The notes: generated by a model not told the origin, from the sequence alone. A DNA stretch of 63,057 bases from Verrucomicrobiota bacterium (GCA_028343845.1 JAOLZO010000012.1:1-63057), one strand, 5' to 3'; counted from the stretch's first letter, positions 1 through 8,649 are shown. A program made the numbers and translations.

Positions 1-2
1 AT

Positions 3-89
3 ATAGGTGTTTTTCCAGTGAACGAAAGCTCTTGGATAGACATAGGGCAGTGGGGTGAATACAAAAATTCCTTTGAGAAAATTTTCTAA
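3..89 (+). CDS. C-terminal end of a sugar-phosphate nucleotidyltransferase (cut by window edge)
   Basis: The frame starting at base 3 stays open for 28 codons and stops at TAA 87-89. It reads ...SSWIDIGQWGEYKNSFEKIF. The W-I-D-I-G-x-W-x-E-Y-K ending is typical of NTP_transferase enzymes that charge sugar phosphates (usual form WIDIGTPEDY). The next gene makes CMP-nonulosonate, so this may be a PtmE-like guanylyltransferase of a legionaminic-acid-type pathway. That name rests on context only; the catalytic N-terminus lies outside the window. Confidence 0.6.
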   Translation: MGVFPVNESSWIDIGQWGEYKNSFEKIF

Positions 90-145
90 CTGTTTTTTCC
101 GAAGCCGAAGATTCTTTAGCCTGAGTTAAATTTTTAAAAGTTATT

Positions 146-862
146 GTGATAAACGGCGCTTCAGTACTTGCAATCATTCCAGCTCGGGGAGGTTCAAAGG
201 GATTGCCGGGCAAAAATATTAGGGAAATATGCGGAAAACCTTTGATCGCGTGGAGTATTCTGCAGGCGATAGAATCTGAATTCGTAGATGTTACTGTCGT
301 AACTTCCGACTGTCCTGAAATTATTGGTGTCGCCAAACAATTTGGGGCTCAAGCTCCTTTCGTCAGACCCATGGAACTTGCCGCAGATAACTCGAGTACA
401 ATGGATGTCGTAGTTCATGCCCACGATTATTATAGCAAGTCTTTAAGTATGAAATTCGATTATTCCGTGCTGGTTGAACCAACTGCGCCCTTGAGGGAGA
501 AGGATGATATCGATTGTATGATAAAAAAACTTGACCAGCTTAAAGATCGTTACGATTCAATCGTAAGCATAGGAGAGGTAACTGAGCACCCATCGATCAT
601 GAAGCTTTGCGAAGGGGACGATTTGAGACCATTATTTCCCGGAATACAAAAGGGAAGCCGACGGCAGGATTACGATGCGGTATTCTGGCCTTATGGGGGT
701 CTGTTCGTAAATAAAACTGATATAATGATCCGCGAAAACTCTCTTTATTCTCAAAGACTTACTTTTCATAAACTCAAAAGGTATCAGTGTTGTGAAATTG
801 ACGATCTACAAGATTTTGTTCAAACGGAAGCAATTATGAAACACGAATGGAACATGACATGA
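146..862 (+). CDS. CMP-nonulosonic acid (acylneuraminate) cytidylyltransferase
   Basis: A 238-residue protein with a GTG start. The N-terminus carries the CTP-binding signature IIPARGGSKGLPGKNI (residues 10-25), the hallmark of NeuA/LegF/PseF-type enzymes. Their reaction is CTP + nonulosonic acid -> CMP-nonulosonic acid + PPi in the cytoplasm. The later segment EPTAPLRE also fits the family, and the length is normal. The following gene starts inside this one's stop codon (ATGA at 859-862), so translation is probably coupled. The substrate could be a sialic, legionaminic or related acid. No NeuB-type synthase is visible here; it presumably lies upstream. Confidence 0.9.
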   Translation: MINGASVLAIIPARGGSKGLPGKNIREICGKPLIAWSILQAIESEFVDVTVVTSDCPEIIGVAKQFGAQAPFVRPMELAADNSSTMDVVVHAHDYYSKSLSMKFDYSVLVEPTAPLREKDDIDCMIKKLDQLKDRYDSIVSIGEVTEHPSIMKLCEGDDLRPLFPGIQKGSRRQDYDAVFWPYGGLFVNKTDIMIRENSLYSQRLTFHKLKRYQCCEIDDLQDFVQTEAIMKHEWNMT

Positions 863-1854
863 AATTTTTAGTCGTTGGATTGGGTTCAATGGGAAAAAGA
901 AGAATTCGGAACCTGAAAGCTCTTGGATATACGGAGATAGCGGGATTTGATCTACGTGAAGATCGATTAGATGAAGCTGAACAAAAATATGGGATTAAAA
1001 AGTTTAATTCCTTCGATGATTCAATAGGAAGTTTCAATCCTCGTGCAGTCATTATCTCCACCTCCCCAAAATTTCATATGGATTATGCCATGCCTTGTGA
1101 AAAAAAGGGAATTCCCTGTTTTATAGAGGCTTCGGTGACCGATTGTAAAAGAATTTCAGAATTAGATCAAAGAATCAGTGAAAGTGGGGTCATCATGGCC
1201 CCATCCTGTACCATGCGCTTTTACCCCGGGCCTCTAAAGGTCAAGGAATTGATTTCTCAAGGAGTCCTGGGCGAGGTCCTGAACATAAATTATCAAACGG
1301 GGCAATATTTGCCGGACTGGCACCCTTGGGAAGATATTTCTGAATATTACGTTTCGGATACTGAGACTGGTGCTGCAAGGGAAATTGTTCCCTTTGAACT
1401 TACTTGGCTTAACGATATTTTCGGAACTCCCGAAACTTTGGCATGCGTTAAAGCGAAACTCTCAAAAATGGATGCGCCAATAGATGATATCTACCATTGC
1501 TTGCTTAGGTATCCAAAGAATATTTTGGCTAATCTGACCGTTGAAGTCATCTCTCGGCCCTATGCTACCCGTGAGTTGAGAATAATTGGTTCGCTTGGAG
1601 AACTGGTAATGAGCGCCGATGAAAATTGCGTTCGGTATGCCAATACCGATTCTCGTGAATGGATTCGCCATTCATTGGATAGCGGCACGATGGAGGCAGG
1701 TTATATTAATCCAGAAGAACCTTATATCAAAGAAATCGAAAGTTTCATAGAAGCCGTGAACTCGAATGACCAATCTAAATTCCCCAATACATTGGAGGAT
1801 GATTGTCGAATTCTTGAAATCCTCGAAGAGTTGGAAGGCAAATCCAATTTATAG
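859..1854 (+). CDS. Gfo/Idh/MocA-family oxidoreductase with altered EKP motif
   Basis: A 331-residue protein from ATG 859, which overlaps the upstream stop; an in-frame ATG at 847 is less likely because the dinucleotide motif GLGSMG (7-12) sits best near the N-terminus. The Rossmann domain is followed by the family's C-terminal beta-sheet domain. In PtmF-like context (next to a CMP-nonulosonate synthetase) it may act on a precursor sugar. Oddly, the conserved E-K-P motif is E90-A91-S92, so the lysine that usually serves in catalysis and cofactor contact is absent. It may be a non-redox or specialised member; the substrate is unknown. Confidence 0.8.
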   Translation: MKFLVVGLGSMGKRRIRNLKALGYTEIAGFDLREDRLDEAEQKYGIKKFNSFDDSIGSFNPRAVIISTSPKFHMDYAMPCEKKGIPCFIEASVTDCKRISELDQRISESGVIMAPSCTMRFYPGPLKVKELISQGVLGEVLNINYQTGQYLPDWHPWEDISEYYVSDTETGAAREIVPFELTWLNDIFGTPETLACVKAKLSKMDAPIDDIYHCLLRYPKNILANLTVEVISRPYATRELRIIGSLGELVMSADENCVRYANTDSREWIRHSLDSGTMEAGYINPEEPYIKEIESFIEAVNSNDQSKFPNTLEDDCRILEILEELEGKSNL

Positions 1855-1884
1855 TAAACTCAACTTGCTTAAAGTTTTAGTGAC

Positions 1885-3201
1885 ATGATTTTTGACAAAA
1901 GCGAGAAAGGTCCAAATCTCTACAGTAAAGCGAAGACCTTGATTTCCGGAGGTAATATGCTTTTGTCCAAGAGGCCGGAAATGTTTTTACCTGAGCAATG
2001 GCCATCTTACTTTAGCAAGACGAAAGGATGCAAGGTATGGGACCTTGATGGAAGAGAATTGACCGACATGCTTATGACCGTCGGCACCAATACTCTTGGA
2101 TATAATTTTCCTGCGGTTGATGAAAGGGTCAAGCGGGTCATAGAAGAAGGAAACATGTCTTCTTTGAACGCACCCGAGGAAGTGGAACTTGCCGAGAAGT
2201 TGATTGAACTGCACCCATGGGCCAAGATGGCAAAGTTCTCGAGGTCCGGAGGAGAAGCCAATGCAATCGCAATTCGGATAGCTAGAGCTGCGTCCGGAAA
2301 AGATAATGTAGCGATTTGCGGCTATCACGGCTGGCACGATTGGTATCTGGCAACCAATTTAGTGGGAGACGACGAACTTGATGACCACCTTCTTCCCGGA
2401 CTGGAACCAAGAGGAGTCCCGCAAAGCCTTCGGGAAACCGTTTTTCCATTTAGATACAATGACTTCGAAGCACTCGAATCACTCATTCGAGAAAAAAATA
2501 TTGGAGTAATCAAAATGGAGGTTTTTCGAAACCAAGAGCCTTCGGGTAATTTCCTGCAAGATGTCCGCAAGCTTGCAACTGCTAACAATGTGGTTTTGAT
2601 ATTCGACGAATGTACTTCCGGTTTCAGAAAAACGTTCGGCGGTTTGCATAAATTTTTCGAAGTAGAACCCGACTTGGCTATGCTGGGCAAGGCTTTGGGC
2701 AATGGCTATGCAATTAATGCAGTCATTGGACGGGAGGAGATAATGCAGGCAGCTCAATCTACTTTTATAAGCAGTACGTTCTGGACCGAAAGAATAGGCT
2801 CGGTTGCAGCGTTGGCGACGCTTGAGGCGATGGAACATGAAAAGTCATGGGAAACCATCACTGAAATCGGGGGATATTTTCAGGCGAAACTAACTGAGTT
2901 GGCAGGAGAATTTCAAGTGCCTTTGACAGTCAAAGGTCTTGAAGCTTTGACAACTTTCAGTTTCGATTCGCCAAATTCTTTGGCCTATAAAACATTTCTA
3001 ACTCAGGAGATGTTGAAAAAAGGTTATTTAGCTGGATCCTCGTTTTATGCCAGTATTTCTCATAGCAGGGTTATCTTGGATGAATATTTTGAGGCTTTAA
3101 GCCCAATTTTCAAAGTTCTCAAGGAATGTGAAACACATAGGGATATTATGACCTTGCTTGATGGTCCAATATGCCATGGCGGATTCAAGAGGTTGAATTG
3201 A
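1885..3201 (+). CDS. Class III PLP aminotransferase (glutamate-1-semialdehyde aminomutase-like)
   Basis: A 438-residue protein. It begins with a GSA-aminomutase-like N-terminus (YSKAKTLISGGN), then G-x-E-A-N in RSGGEANA, the PLP-pocket HGWHDW, FDECTSGFR with the PLP aspartate, and LGKALGNG in which K269 is the expected Schiff-base lysine. It probably interconverts a keto group and an amine on a sugar-related substrate rather than making aminolevulinate, since it sits inside a nonulosonate cluster. It starts 30 nt after the previous gene. The PLP fold is clear; the substrate is not. Confidence 0.85.
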   Translation: MIFDKSEKGPNLYSKAKTLISGGNMLLSKRPEMFLPEQWPSYFSKTKGCKVWDLDGRELTDMLMTVGTNTLGYNFPAVDERVKRVIEEGNMSSLNAPEEVELAEKLIELHPWAKMAKFSRSGGEANAIAIRIARAASGKDNVAICGYHGWHDWYLATNLVGDDELDDHLLPGLEPRGVPQSLRETVFPFRYNDFEALESLIREKNIGVIKMEVFRNQEPSGNFLQDVRKLATANNVVLIFDECTSGFRKTFGGLHKFFEVEPDLAMLGKALGNGYAINAVIGREEIMQAAQSTFISSTFWTERIGSVAALATLEAMEHEKSWETITEIGGYFQAKLTELAGEFQVPLTVKGLEALTTFSFDSPNSLAYKTFLTQEMLKKGYLAGSSFYASISHSRVILDEYFEALSPIFKVLKECETHRDIMTLLDGPICHGGFKRLN

Positions 3202-3257
3202 TTTATGGGTGAAGCAACTCAATTTACTTTGGTTAAACGTAAGATATCATCAAGGAC

Positions 3258-4040
3258 ATGAACGCTCATGATTTAAAAGGTAGAGTCGTTGTAGTTACGG
3301 GAGGGGCAGGCTTATTGGGGCAATGTTTTGCAAAGGCGATTGCAATTGCAGGAGGTTTACCCGTACTCGCTGACGTAAGGCTTGATGCTGCCGAAGATTG
3401 TTCGCGGCAGATCAATGAAACCATTGGCGAAGAGCAATCCTGTGCCATTGGTATTGATATAACCGACAAACAATCAATCACCAAAGCCATAGACGAAATC
3501 AAATCCAGATTCGGACGAATCGATGCTTTGGTTAGTAATGCATATCCTAGAAATGAAAAGTACGGACGCCGATTCGAAGATGTTGCGTTTTCTGATTTCT
3601 GTGAAAACGTAAGTCTTCATTTGGGGGGGTATTTTCTTGCTGCGCAACAATTTGCATCTTTCTTTAAAGAGCAGGGAGACGGGCATATTATTACGATGGC
3701 ATCTGTCTATGGTATCGTTGCTCCAAGGTTTGAGATCTACGAAAATACGGAGATGACGATGCCCGTTGAGTATGCTGCGATCAAATCCGCGCTCATCCAT
3801 CTTAACAAATACATGCTCCATTATTTTCGAGGCAGTGGAATCCGTTTCAATTGTCTTAGTCCTGGCGGTATTCTGGACCATCAACCCAAACCCTTCATGG
3901 AAAAATATAATTCTTTTGCTCAATCAAAAGGAATGCTTTCACCTGAGGATTTGACTTCAACTTTGCTTTTTCTTCTCAGTGAAAAATCCAAGTATCTAAA
4001 CGGTCAGAACATCGTCGTCGATGATGGCTGGAGTGTCTGA
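3258..4040 (+). CDS. Short-chain dehydrogenase/reductase (PtmA-like)
   Basis: A 260-residue classical SDR. The nucleotide-binding motif TGGAGLLG is at residues 14-21, the serine lies in ITMASVYG, and the catalytic pair is Y172/K176 in EYAAIK. It ends in the usual NGQNIVVDDGWSV. It probably acts on a sugar intermediate with NAD(P). A PtmA-type role in nonulosonate precursor synthesis is suggested only by the neighbouring cytidylyltransferase and PtmF-like gene. A 56-nt gap separates it from the aminotransferase. Confidence 0.85.
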   Translation: MNAHDLKGRVVVVTGGAGLLGQCFAKAIAIAGGLPVLADVRLDAAEDCSRQINETIGEEQSCAIGIDITDKQSITKAIDEIKSRFGRIDALVSNAYPRNEKYGRRFEDVAFSDFCENVSLHLGGYFLAAQQFASFFKEQGDGHIITMASVYGIVAPRFEIYENTEMTMPVEYAAIKSALIHLNKYMLHYFRGSGIRFNCLSPGGILDHQPKPFMEKYNSFAQSKGMLSPEDLTSTLLFLLSEKSKYLNGQNIVVDDGWSV

Positions 4041-4053
4041 CCTCGTTGGTAAT

Positions 4054-5010
4054 ATGAATAATATCGTGGTCGTCGGTGCTGGTCAATTAGGCAGCAGGCA
4101 TTTACAAGGTTTGGCCCAATTATCTAATGCGAGCATCATTCACATGGTCGACCCTTCTGAAAATTCTAAAATCGAGGCGCTCAAGAGGATTAAGGAAGTA
4201 AGTACGACCAAGGTTCACGAAATTTTATCTCATGATTCCGTGGAGACTTTACCGGATTCAATTCAATTGGCTATTATTGCAACTACTGCTGACATTCGTT
4301 TGCCTGCCCTTAAAGCGCTTTGTTCTCATGCCTCAGTTCAATACCTGATACTTGAAAAAGTGCTTTTTCAAAAAGCTTCGGATTTCCAGGAAGCTCAAAA
4401 GCTTATAGAAAATAACGCAATCAAGTGTTGGGTAAACTGCCCTCGCCGTACCTACCCATCCTATTGTGAATTACTGGAATACTTTTCGACTGACCCCGTC
4501 ACCAACATGGACGTAGTCGGAGGGGAGTGGGGATTAGGGTGTAATGCCATTCATTTTCTTGACTTGCTAGCTTTCTTTACCAAAAAAGTTGACTTCGAAT
4601 TGGATGTTTCACATTTGGATACCGGTATGCGTACTGGCAAAAGGGAAAAATTCTTTGAGTTTACTGGTTGTATCTTGGGAGAATGTGGTGGAGCGTCATT
4701 TAGCTTGAGATCGACTTTTAAAAGCCAAGCCAATCATATCATAAGTCTTTATGGAGAAACAAGGTTCGCGGTGATTGACGAGGTAGGTGGCCGAATTTGG
4801 AAGGTAGACGAAAACTCAAGCCAAAGCTTACCCTTTGATTTGCCTTTCCAGAGCAATCTTACCACTACCATCGCTGATTCCATCTTAAGCGATGGGACGT
4901 GCAACCTCCCGGAATATGAAGAATCACGCATGGTACATACGCCTTTCCTACAAGCTCTATCCACGCATTTGGGATCTGAGCTTTTCACCGATTCAATTCC
5001 CATCACCTAA
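4054..5010 (+). CDS. Gfo/Idh/MocA-family oxidoreductase
   Basis: A 318-residue protein. ATG 4054 is preferred over the in-frame ATG 4021 because it places GAGQLGSRH at residues 8-16, as usual for the family, and avoids overlap with the SDR, which ends at 4040. The EK of the EKP motif is kept (LILEKVLF), with V in place of P. A conserved CPRRTYPS segment follows. The role is probably NAD(P)-dependent oxidation or reduction of a nucleotide sugar or free sugar acid. The next oxidoreductase starts 4 nt after its stop, so the two are likely partners. Confidence 0.8.
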   Translation: MNNIVVVGAGQLGSRHLQGLAQLSNASIIHMVDPSENSKIEALKRIKEVSTTKVHEILSHDSVETLPDSIQLAIIATTADIRLPALKALCSHASVQYLILEKVLFQKASDFQEAQKLIENNAIKCWVNCPRRTYPSYCELLEYFSTDPVTNMDVVGGEWGLGCNAIHFLDLLAFFTKKVDFELDVSHLDTGMRTGKREKFFEFTGCILGECGGASFSLRSTFKSQANHIISLYGETRFAVIDEVGGRIWKVDENSSQSLPFDLPFQSNLTTTIADSILSDGTCNLPEYEESRMVHTPFLQALSTHLGSELFTDSIPIT

Positions 5011-5013
5011 GCT

Positions 5014-5964
5014 ATGAACGGAAATACTTGGTTGATTGGCTGTGGTAATATGGCTCAGGATTATGCGAAGGTATTAAGACAGTTGGAAGTTCAATTCACG
5101 ATTATTGGCCGCGGAGAGGTATCAGCTTCCCTCTTCGAAGATTCCCTGGGCTTGAAAGTAGAACGCGGTGGGTTGGAGTCATTCCTCCATGGTAAGCCCC
5201 ATTTGCCATCCCATGCTATTGTAAGCGTTGGGATAGAAAACCTTGCTTCCTGCACTTCCTCTTTGGCGGAACTCGGGATAAAAAAGATTCTCGTCGAAAA
5301 GCCTGCCGGTCTTGATGCCTCTGAAATCAATGACTTGGCCGCAGTTTCCAATGAAAATGAGGTGAATGTTTATGTCGCTTACAACAGGCGTTTTTACAGT
5401 TCTGTTATTGAAGCCCGAAAATTGATTGAGGAAGATGGAGGCGTTCGGTCCTTTAATTTCGAATTTACCGAGTGGAGTCACGAGATCGAGACATTGCAAA
5501 AGGCCGCCGGAGTCAAGGAGCGTTGGGTGTTCGGAAATTCCAGTCATGTCATCGACCTTGCTTTTTTTCTGGGGGGTAAACCTGTGGAAGTTAGTGCCTT
5601 CCACGGAGGTAGTTTGGATTGGCATCCCGCTTCTTCAGTTTTCACGGGAGCTGGGCGTACCATCGATGGAAAACTCTTCAGTTATTGTGCCAATTGGGAT
5701 GCTCCCGGTCGATGGGGTTTAGAGTTTTGCACTAAAAACTACCGATTAATATTTCGCCCTATGGAAACTTTGCAGGTTATGAGGAAAGGCTCGGTTTCAA
5801 TCGAAGCCATGAGCTTCGAGGGACAAGATTTGGACAATGATTTCAAACCTGGCCTTTTTCTTCAAACAAAAGCGTTTCTGGAGGATAATGAACATGATGA
5901 CTTATGCATGCTTTCAGACCATGTTGAAATGTTGCCGTTTTATTCGCAAATTGCTGGATATTAA
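5014..5964 (+). CDS. Gfo/Idh/MocA-family oxidoreductase
   Basis: A 316-residue protein, third of its family in the first 6 kb. It has GCGNMA (9-14) at the nucleotide-binding turn and an intact E95-K96-P97, followed by AYNRRFY, a common Gfo/Idh segment. The stop TAA (5962-5964) shares its last base with the ATG of the next gene. It likely modifies a sugar together with the preceding gene. The substrate cannot be read from sequence. Confidence 0.85.
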   Translation: MNGNTWLIGCGNMAQDYAKVLRQLEVQFTIIGRGEVSASLFEDSLGLKVERGGLESFLHGKPHLPSHAIVSVGIENLASCTSSLAELGIKKILVEKPAGLDASEINDLAAVSNENEVNVYVAYNRRFYSSVIEARKLIEEDGGVRSFNFEFTEWSHEIETLQKAAGVKERWVFGNSSHVIDLAFFLGGKPVEVSAFHGGSLDWHPASSVFTGAGRTIDGKLFSYCANWDAPGRWGLEFCTKNYRLIFRPMETLQVMRKGSVSIEAMSFEGQDLDNDFKPGLFLQTKAFLEDNEHDDLCMLSDHVEMLPFYSQIAGY

Positions 5965-6803
5965 TGAAACTCCAATTTCTAAGACGCGTAAAAATGAAGA
6001 GTTTACTTAAAAAGTCATTTGCCTGCTTGTTACTGCTGCTTTTAGGAGCCTTCCTCGGAATTTATCTGCAAAGAAATGATTCTATAAAAATTTACATTAA
6101 CTCATTATTGGAGGAGGGAATCTTATCTTATGCTAGAAGTACTGACTTCAATGATGTAGAAAATTCAAAAGTTAACCTTTTGGAAGTTCGTTCGATAGAA
6201 TTATCACGAGATTCGGATACTTACGATACCGAGATTGATTCTAAATATATTCTGAGAAAAAGAGAATTTAATCAGGCAAGAGCTGCTATCATTTTGATCG
6301 ATATTTGGGATACTTCCAAGGAACCTAATGATGGATTTAAAGAAAGACATGAAAGTTTTGTCTTAAATAAAATTGTACCTTTAATCAACTTGGCGAGAAA
6401 ACATAAGATCCAAGTCATACATTCTCCTCACTCTTCCCCCATTTCCAAGCATGTCTTAATCGAACCTCAAGATATTGTTCTTGAAGTCGATAATCTTCCT
6501 TTTCAGATGCAATCCCTTTACCTCCATAATCTGTTGAAGGAGAGAGGCATTAGTACTCTCTTGTATGCTGGCAACTCTACTCATAAATGCCTTTTTGATA
6601 GACCAGACGGCATATATGGTATGAGGAAACTAATGGATGATTTTATTCTAGTTCGTGATGCTACCATGGCATTCGAGTATCATACTACCTTGGAAGGTGA
6701 ATTAGTTAAAAACGTTTTCACTAATTATATCGAAGAGTCGTTTGGTACTTCCACAACTATTAATGATCTAAACATGAGTTTATCATCCCCAGAATCTCCT
6801 TAG
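5964..6803 (+). CDS. Membrane-anchored isochorismatase-like cysteine hydrolase
   Basis: A 279-residue protein (or 269 if started at ATG 5994). A basic N-terminus and a hydrophobic run (LLKKSFACLLLLLLGAFLG) predict one membrane anchor, with the domain probably outside the cytoplasm. The rest resembles the isochorismatase/nicotinamidase fold: LIDIWD with D113, and YAGNSTHKCLFDRP with the candidate nucleophile C209. The lysine of the usual Asp-Lys-Cys triad is not evident in the expected strand (around DIVLEVDNLPF), so activity is uncertain. It lies between sugar oxidoreductases and the phosphoramidate genes; a role in cleaving a C-N or P-N bond is only speculation. Confidence 0.6.
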   Translation: MKLQFLRRVKMKSLLKKSFACLLLLLLGAFLGIYLQRNDSIKIYINSLLEEGILSYARSTDFNDVENSKVNLLEVRSIELSRDSDTYDTEIDSKYILRKREFNQARAAIILIDIWDTSKEPNDGFKERHESFVLNKIVPLINLARKHKIQVIHSPHSSPISKHVLIEPQDIVLEVDNLPFQMQSLYLHNLLKERGISTLLYAGNSTHKCLFDRPDGIYGMRKLMDDFILVRDATMAFEYHTTLEGELVKNVFTNYIEESFGTSTTINDLNMSLSSPESP

Positions 6804-6806
6804 ACC

Positions 6807-7325
6807 ATGGTAGTCTGGTTAGTGGGCATGTCGGGGTCGGGGAAAACAACTTTGGGCCGGATTGTTTATGATGATCTTAAGGGCCGTCAGCCAAATACGG
6901 TTTTTGTGGATGGCGATGAAATTCGTGCCTTGTTCAAGCATGATGATTTGAAAAAAGATTATTCGGTTGAGCAAAGAAGGAGGAACGCCGAACGCATTTA
7001 TGAAATTTGCCTTTGGTTGGACCGGCAGGGAATTAACGTGGTTTGCTGTATATTATGCATTTTTCCGGATATTCTGGAGCAAAACAAAACAGTCTTTTCC
7101 CACTACAGGGAAATCTACCTTAAGGCCAATTTGCCGGAACTCATTTCGAGAGATACGAAGGGCGTATACGTTGACTCCGATGATGATCGACCCTCAAATG
7201 TCGTTGGCATGGACATTCCTTTTCCTGAACCGGTTAAGCCAGATCTAATACTGAATACGACCGATAACTCAGGTTCTCCTGAAGAGCTCGCCGCCCAAGC
7301 AATTGCAATTCTTGAAACGCCCTGA
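6807..7325 (+). CDS. APS-kinase-like kinase, candidate cytidine-diphosphoramidate kinase
   Basis: A 172-residue P-loop kinase with Walker A GMSGSGKTT at 7-15, VDGDEIRALF and the RRRNAERI helix, all characteristic of adenylylsulfate kinase (CysC). The CysC segment around its FISP motif is replaced by CCILCIFPD, and no sulfate-assimilation genes are nearby. In C. jejuni the CysC-like Cj1415 phosphorylates the 3' hydroxyl of CDP-phosphoramidate. The other three enzymes of that pathway lie at 9452-13136, so this role is inferred here. The fold is sure; the substrate is inferred from context. Confidence 0.7.
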   Translation: MVVWLVGMSGSGKTTLGRIVYDDLKGRQPNTVFVDGDEIRALFKHDDLKKDYSVEQRRRNAERIYEICLWLDRQGINVVCCILCIFPDILEQNKTVFSHYREIYLKANLPELISRDTKGVYVDSDDDRPSNVVGMDIPFPEPVKPDLILNTTDNSGSPEELAAQAIAILETP

Positions 7326-7890
7326 CAGTCCTTTGAGTAGTTCAAGCCAATACCCTTACTCCGAAGGGGACAAACTGGAGAGTAAGAATACTTATTTTTA
7401 TACCGCTTACTCAGGGAAACCCTTTCTTGATGCTTGGAAGTCTGATCGTAGCAAGGCAATTGCCGGCATGGAGTCAGCTCTTGTTATTCCTGCATCCGAA
7501 CCTGTCCCGGAAAATGATTTTTCCGGTTATGGAGTGCTGGAGCGAATTCTGAAACAAATCGAAAGTTCCGAAGAGTCGCGGACGCTTCTGCTTTTGATCA
7601 AGAGGTTTGAGGTTACAAAGCGAATATACCTTCGCTACAAGCCAGATTTGCGGCCTGTTGATTCCAGTGAATTCCGAGATCTTTCCCTTTATCTTCGATG
7701 GGCAGAAATACTTGGTTTGGCTTACGAAAAGTTCGGTCACCTGTTTTACCTGAATGCATTCATCAAGGTACTTGACACGTTGATATCGGTAAAGGAAGAC
7801 ATTTTGACGGAAGGTCATGGTCGGTTTGCCCGTTGCATAATGCTGGAAGTGGAAGTTGTTGAAAATTTGATGAACAAAGTCACTCGATGA
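7303..7890 (+). CDS. Hypothetical protein of unknown family
   Basis: No family recognised. The longest frame (195 codons) starts at TTG 7303 inside the kinase gene. TTG 7333, 8 nt after the kinase stop, would give 185 residues and is equally plausible. The first 70 residues are polar and rich in Ser, Pro and Tyr. The remainder looks helical, with hydrophobic heptad-like stretches (LLLLIKRFEVTKRIYL, LRWAEILGLAYEKFG). No signal peptide or clear membrane segment. It overlaps the following formyltransferase by 4 nt and sits inside the putative phosphoramidate module, so it may be a partner or scaffold; this is a guess. Confidence 0.6.
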   Translation: MQFLKRPDSPLSSSSQYPYSEGDKLESKNTYFYTAYSGKPFLDAWKSDRSKAIAGMESALVIPASEPVPENDFSGYGVLERILKQIESSEESRTLLLLIKRFEVTKRIYLRYKPDLRPVDSSEFRDLSLYLRWAEILGLAYEKFGHLFYLNAFIKVLDTLISVKEDILTEGHGRFARCIMLEVEVVENLMNKVTR

Positions 7891-8612
7891 ACAAACCGGT
7901 CGACGTGCTTTTTCTGGCTGCCGACTCTTCAAGGTCGAAGACGTACGCTCAGGTAATGCAGCACTCGGGATTATCTGTTTCCCGGACACTGCTTTTAAGG
8001 AAACAAAAGGCCCAGGGGACCAATTCGGCACCATTCGGAAAACCGACCTCCCCTGACGTCGAAATCGTATTGCCTGATTTGAAAATCCCTTTGGTCGAAA
8101 CCGTTGAGAAAATTTCTGACAAGTTTGACATAGTCGAAAATTACGGTGGCATAAAGAGGAGCGGAATAATCGAGTACCTTGCGACCCATAGACCAAAATT
8201 GGTTATATATTCGGGTTATGGAGGGGAATTGGTTCCCGAAGAAATGCTTGGGTTGGGGATTCCATTTCTTCATATCCATTCAGGTTGGTTGCCTGAGTAT
8301 CGCGGTAGTACTACCGTTTACTACAGTTTGCTCAATGATGGTAACTGTGGTGTCACTGCTATTTTGCTTAAACCGGAGATAGATAACGGTGATATAGTGG
8401 CAAGGAAAAAGTACCCTGCGCCCCCATCTGGCGTCGACATTGATCATCTATACGACAACGCAATCCGAGCGGATTTACTTTCCGAGGTTCTTGCCGGATG
8501 GATGAAAAACCACGAGTTCGAGGGGTTTGTTGAGCAAGATGAATCCGAAAGCCAAACTTACTATGTGATTCATCCGGTTCTCAAGCACTTGGCAATCTTA
8601 TCAACAAGTTGA
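7887..8612 (+). CDS. Formyltransferase-fold protein with altered catalytic site
   Basis: A 241-residue member of the formyl_trans_N family (methionyl-tRNA or sugar formyltransferases using N10-formyl-THF). The family core N-x-H-x-S-L-L-P-x-x-x-G appears as HIHSGWLPEYRG: the usual asparagine is H129, while H131 is kept, and the Asp motif is present as EIDNGD169I. The N-terminal part (LFLAADSSRS) is not a standard Rossmann glycine loop. It may formylate a sugar amine or have another acyl- or carbamoyl-type chemistry. It overlaps the hypothetical gene upstream by 4 nt. Confidence 0.65.
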   Translation: MNKPVDVLFLAADSSRSKTYAQVMQHSGLSVSRTLLLRKQKAQGTNSAPFGKPTSPDVEIVLPDLKIPLVETVEKISDKFDIVENYGGIKRSGIIEYLATHRPKLVIYSGYGGELVPEEMLGLGIPFLHIHSGWLPEYRGSTTVYYSLLNDGNCGVTAILLKPEIDNGDIVARKKYPAPPSGVDIDHLYDNAIRADLLSEVLAGWMKNHEFEGFVEQDESESQTYYVIHPVLKHLAILSTS

Positions 8613-8649
8613 AGAGATTCGCATTTCCCGCAACTCAGGAATCCACCTA

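Noticed and set aside
3474-3923. Minus-strand open frame of 149 codons inside the SDR gene
   Set aside because: It is antisense to a well-conserved SDR with complete motifs and has no recognisable domain; the same holds for the other long antisense frames in the cluster.
6807-7325. Adenylylsulfate kinase for sulfate assimilation
   Set aside because: The fold fits, but no sulfurylase or PAPS reductase genes are near, the FISP region is altered, and three other genes of the Cj1415-Cj1418 pathway are adjacent.
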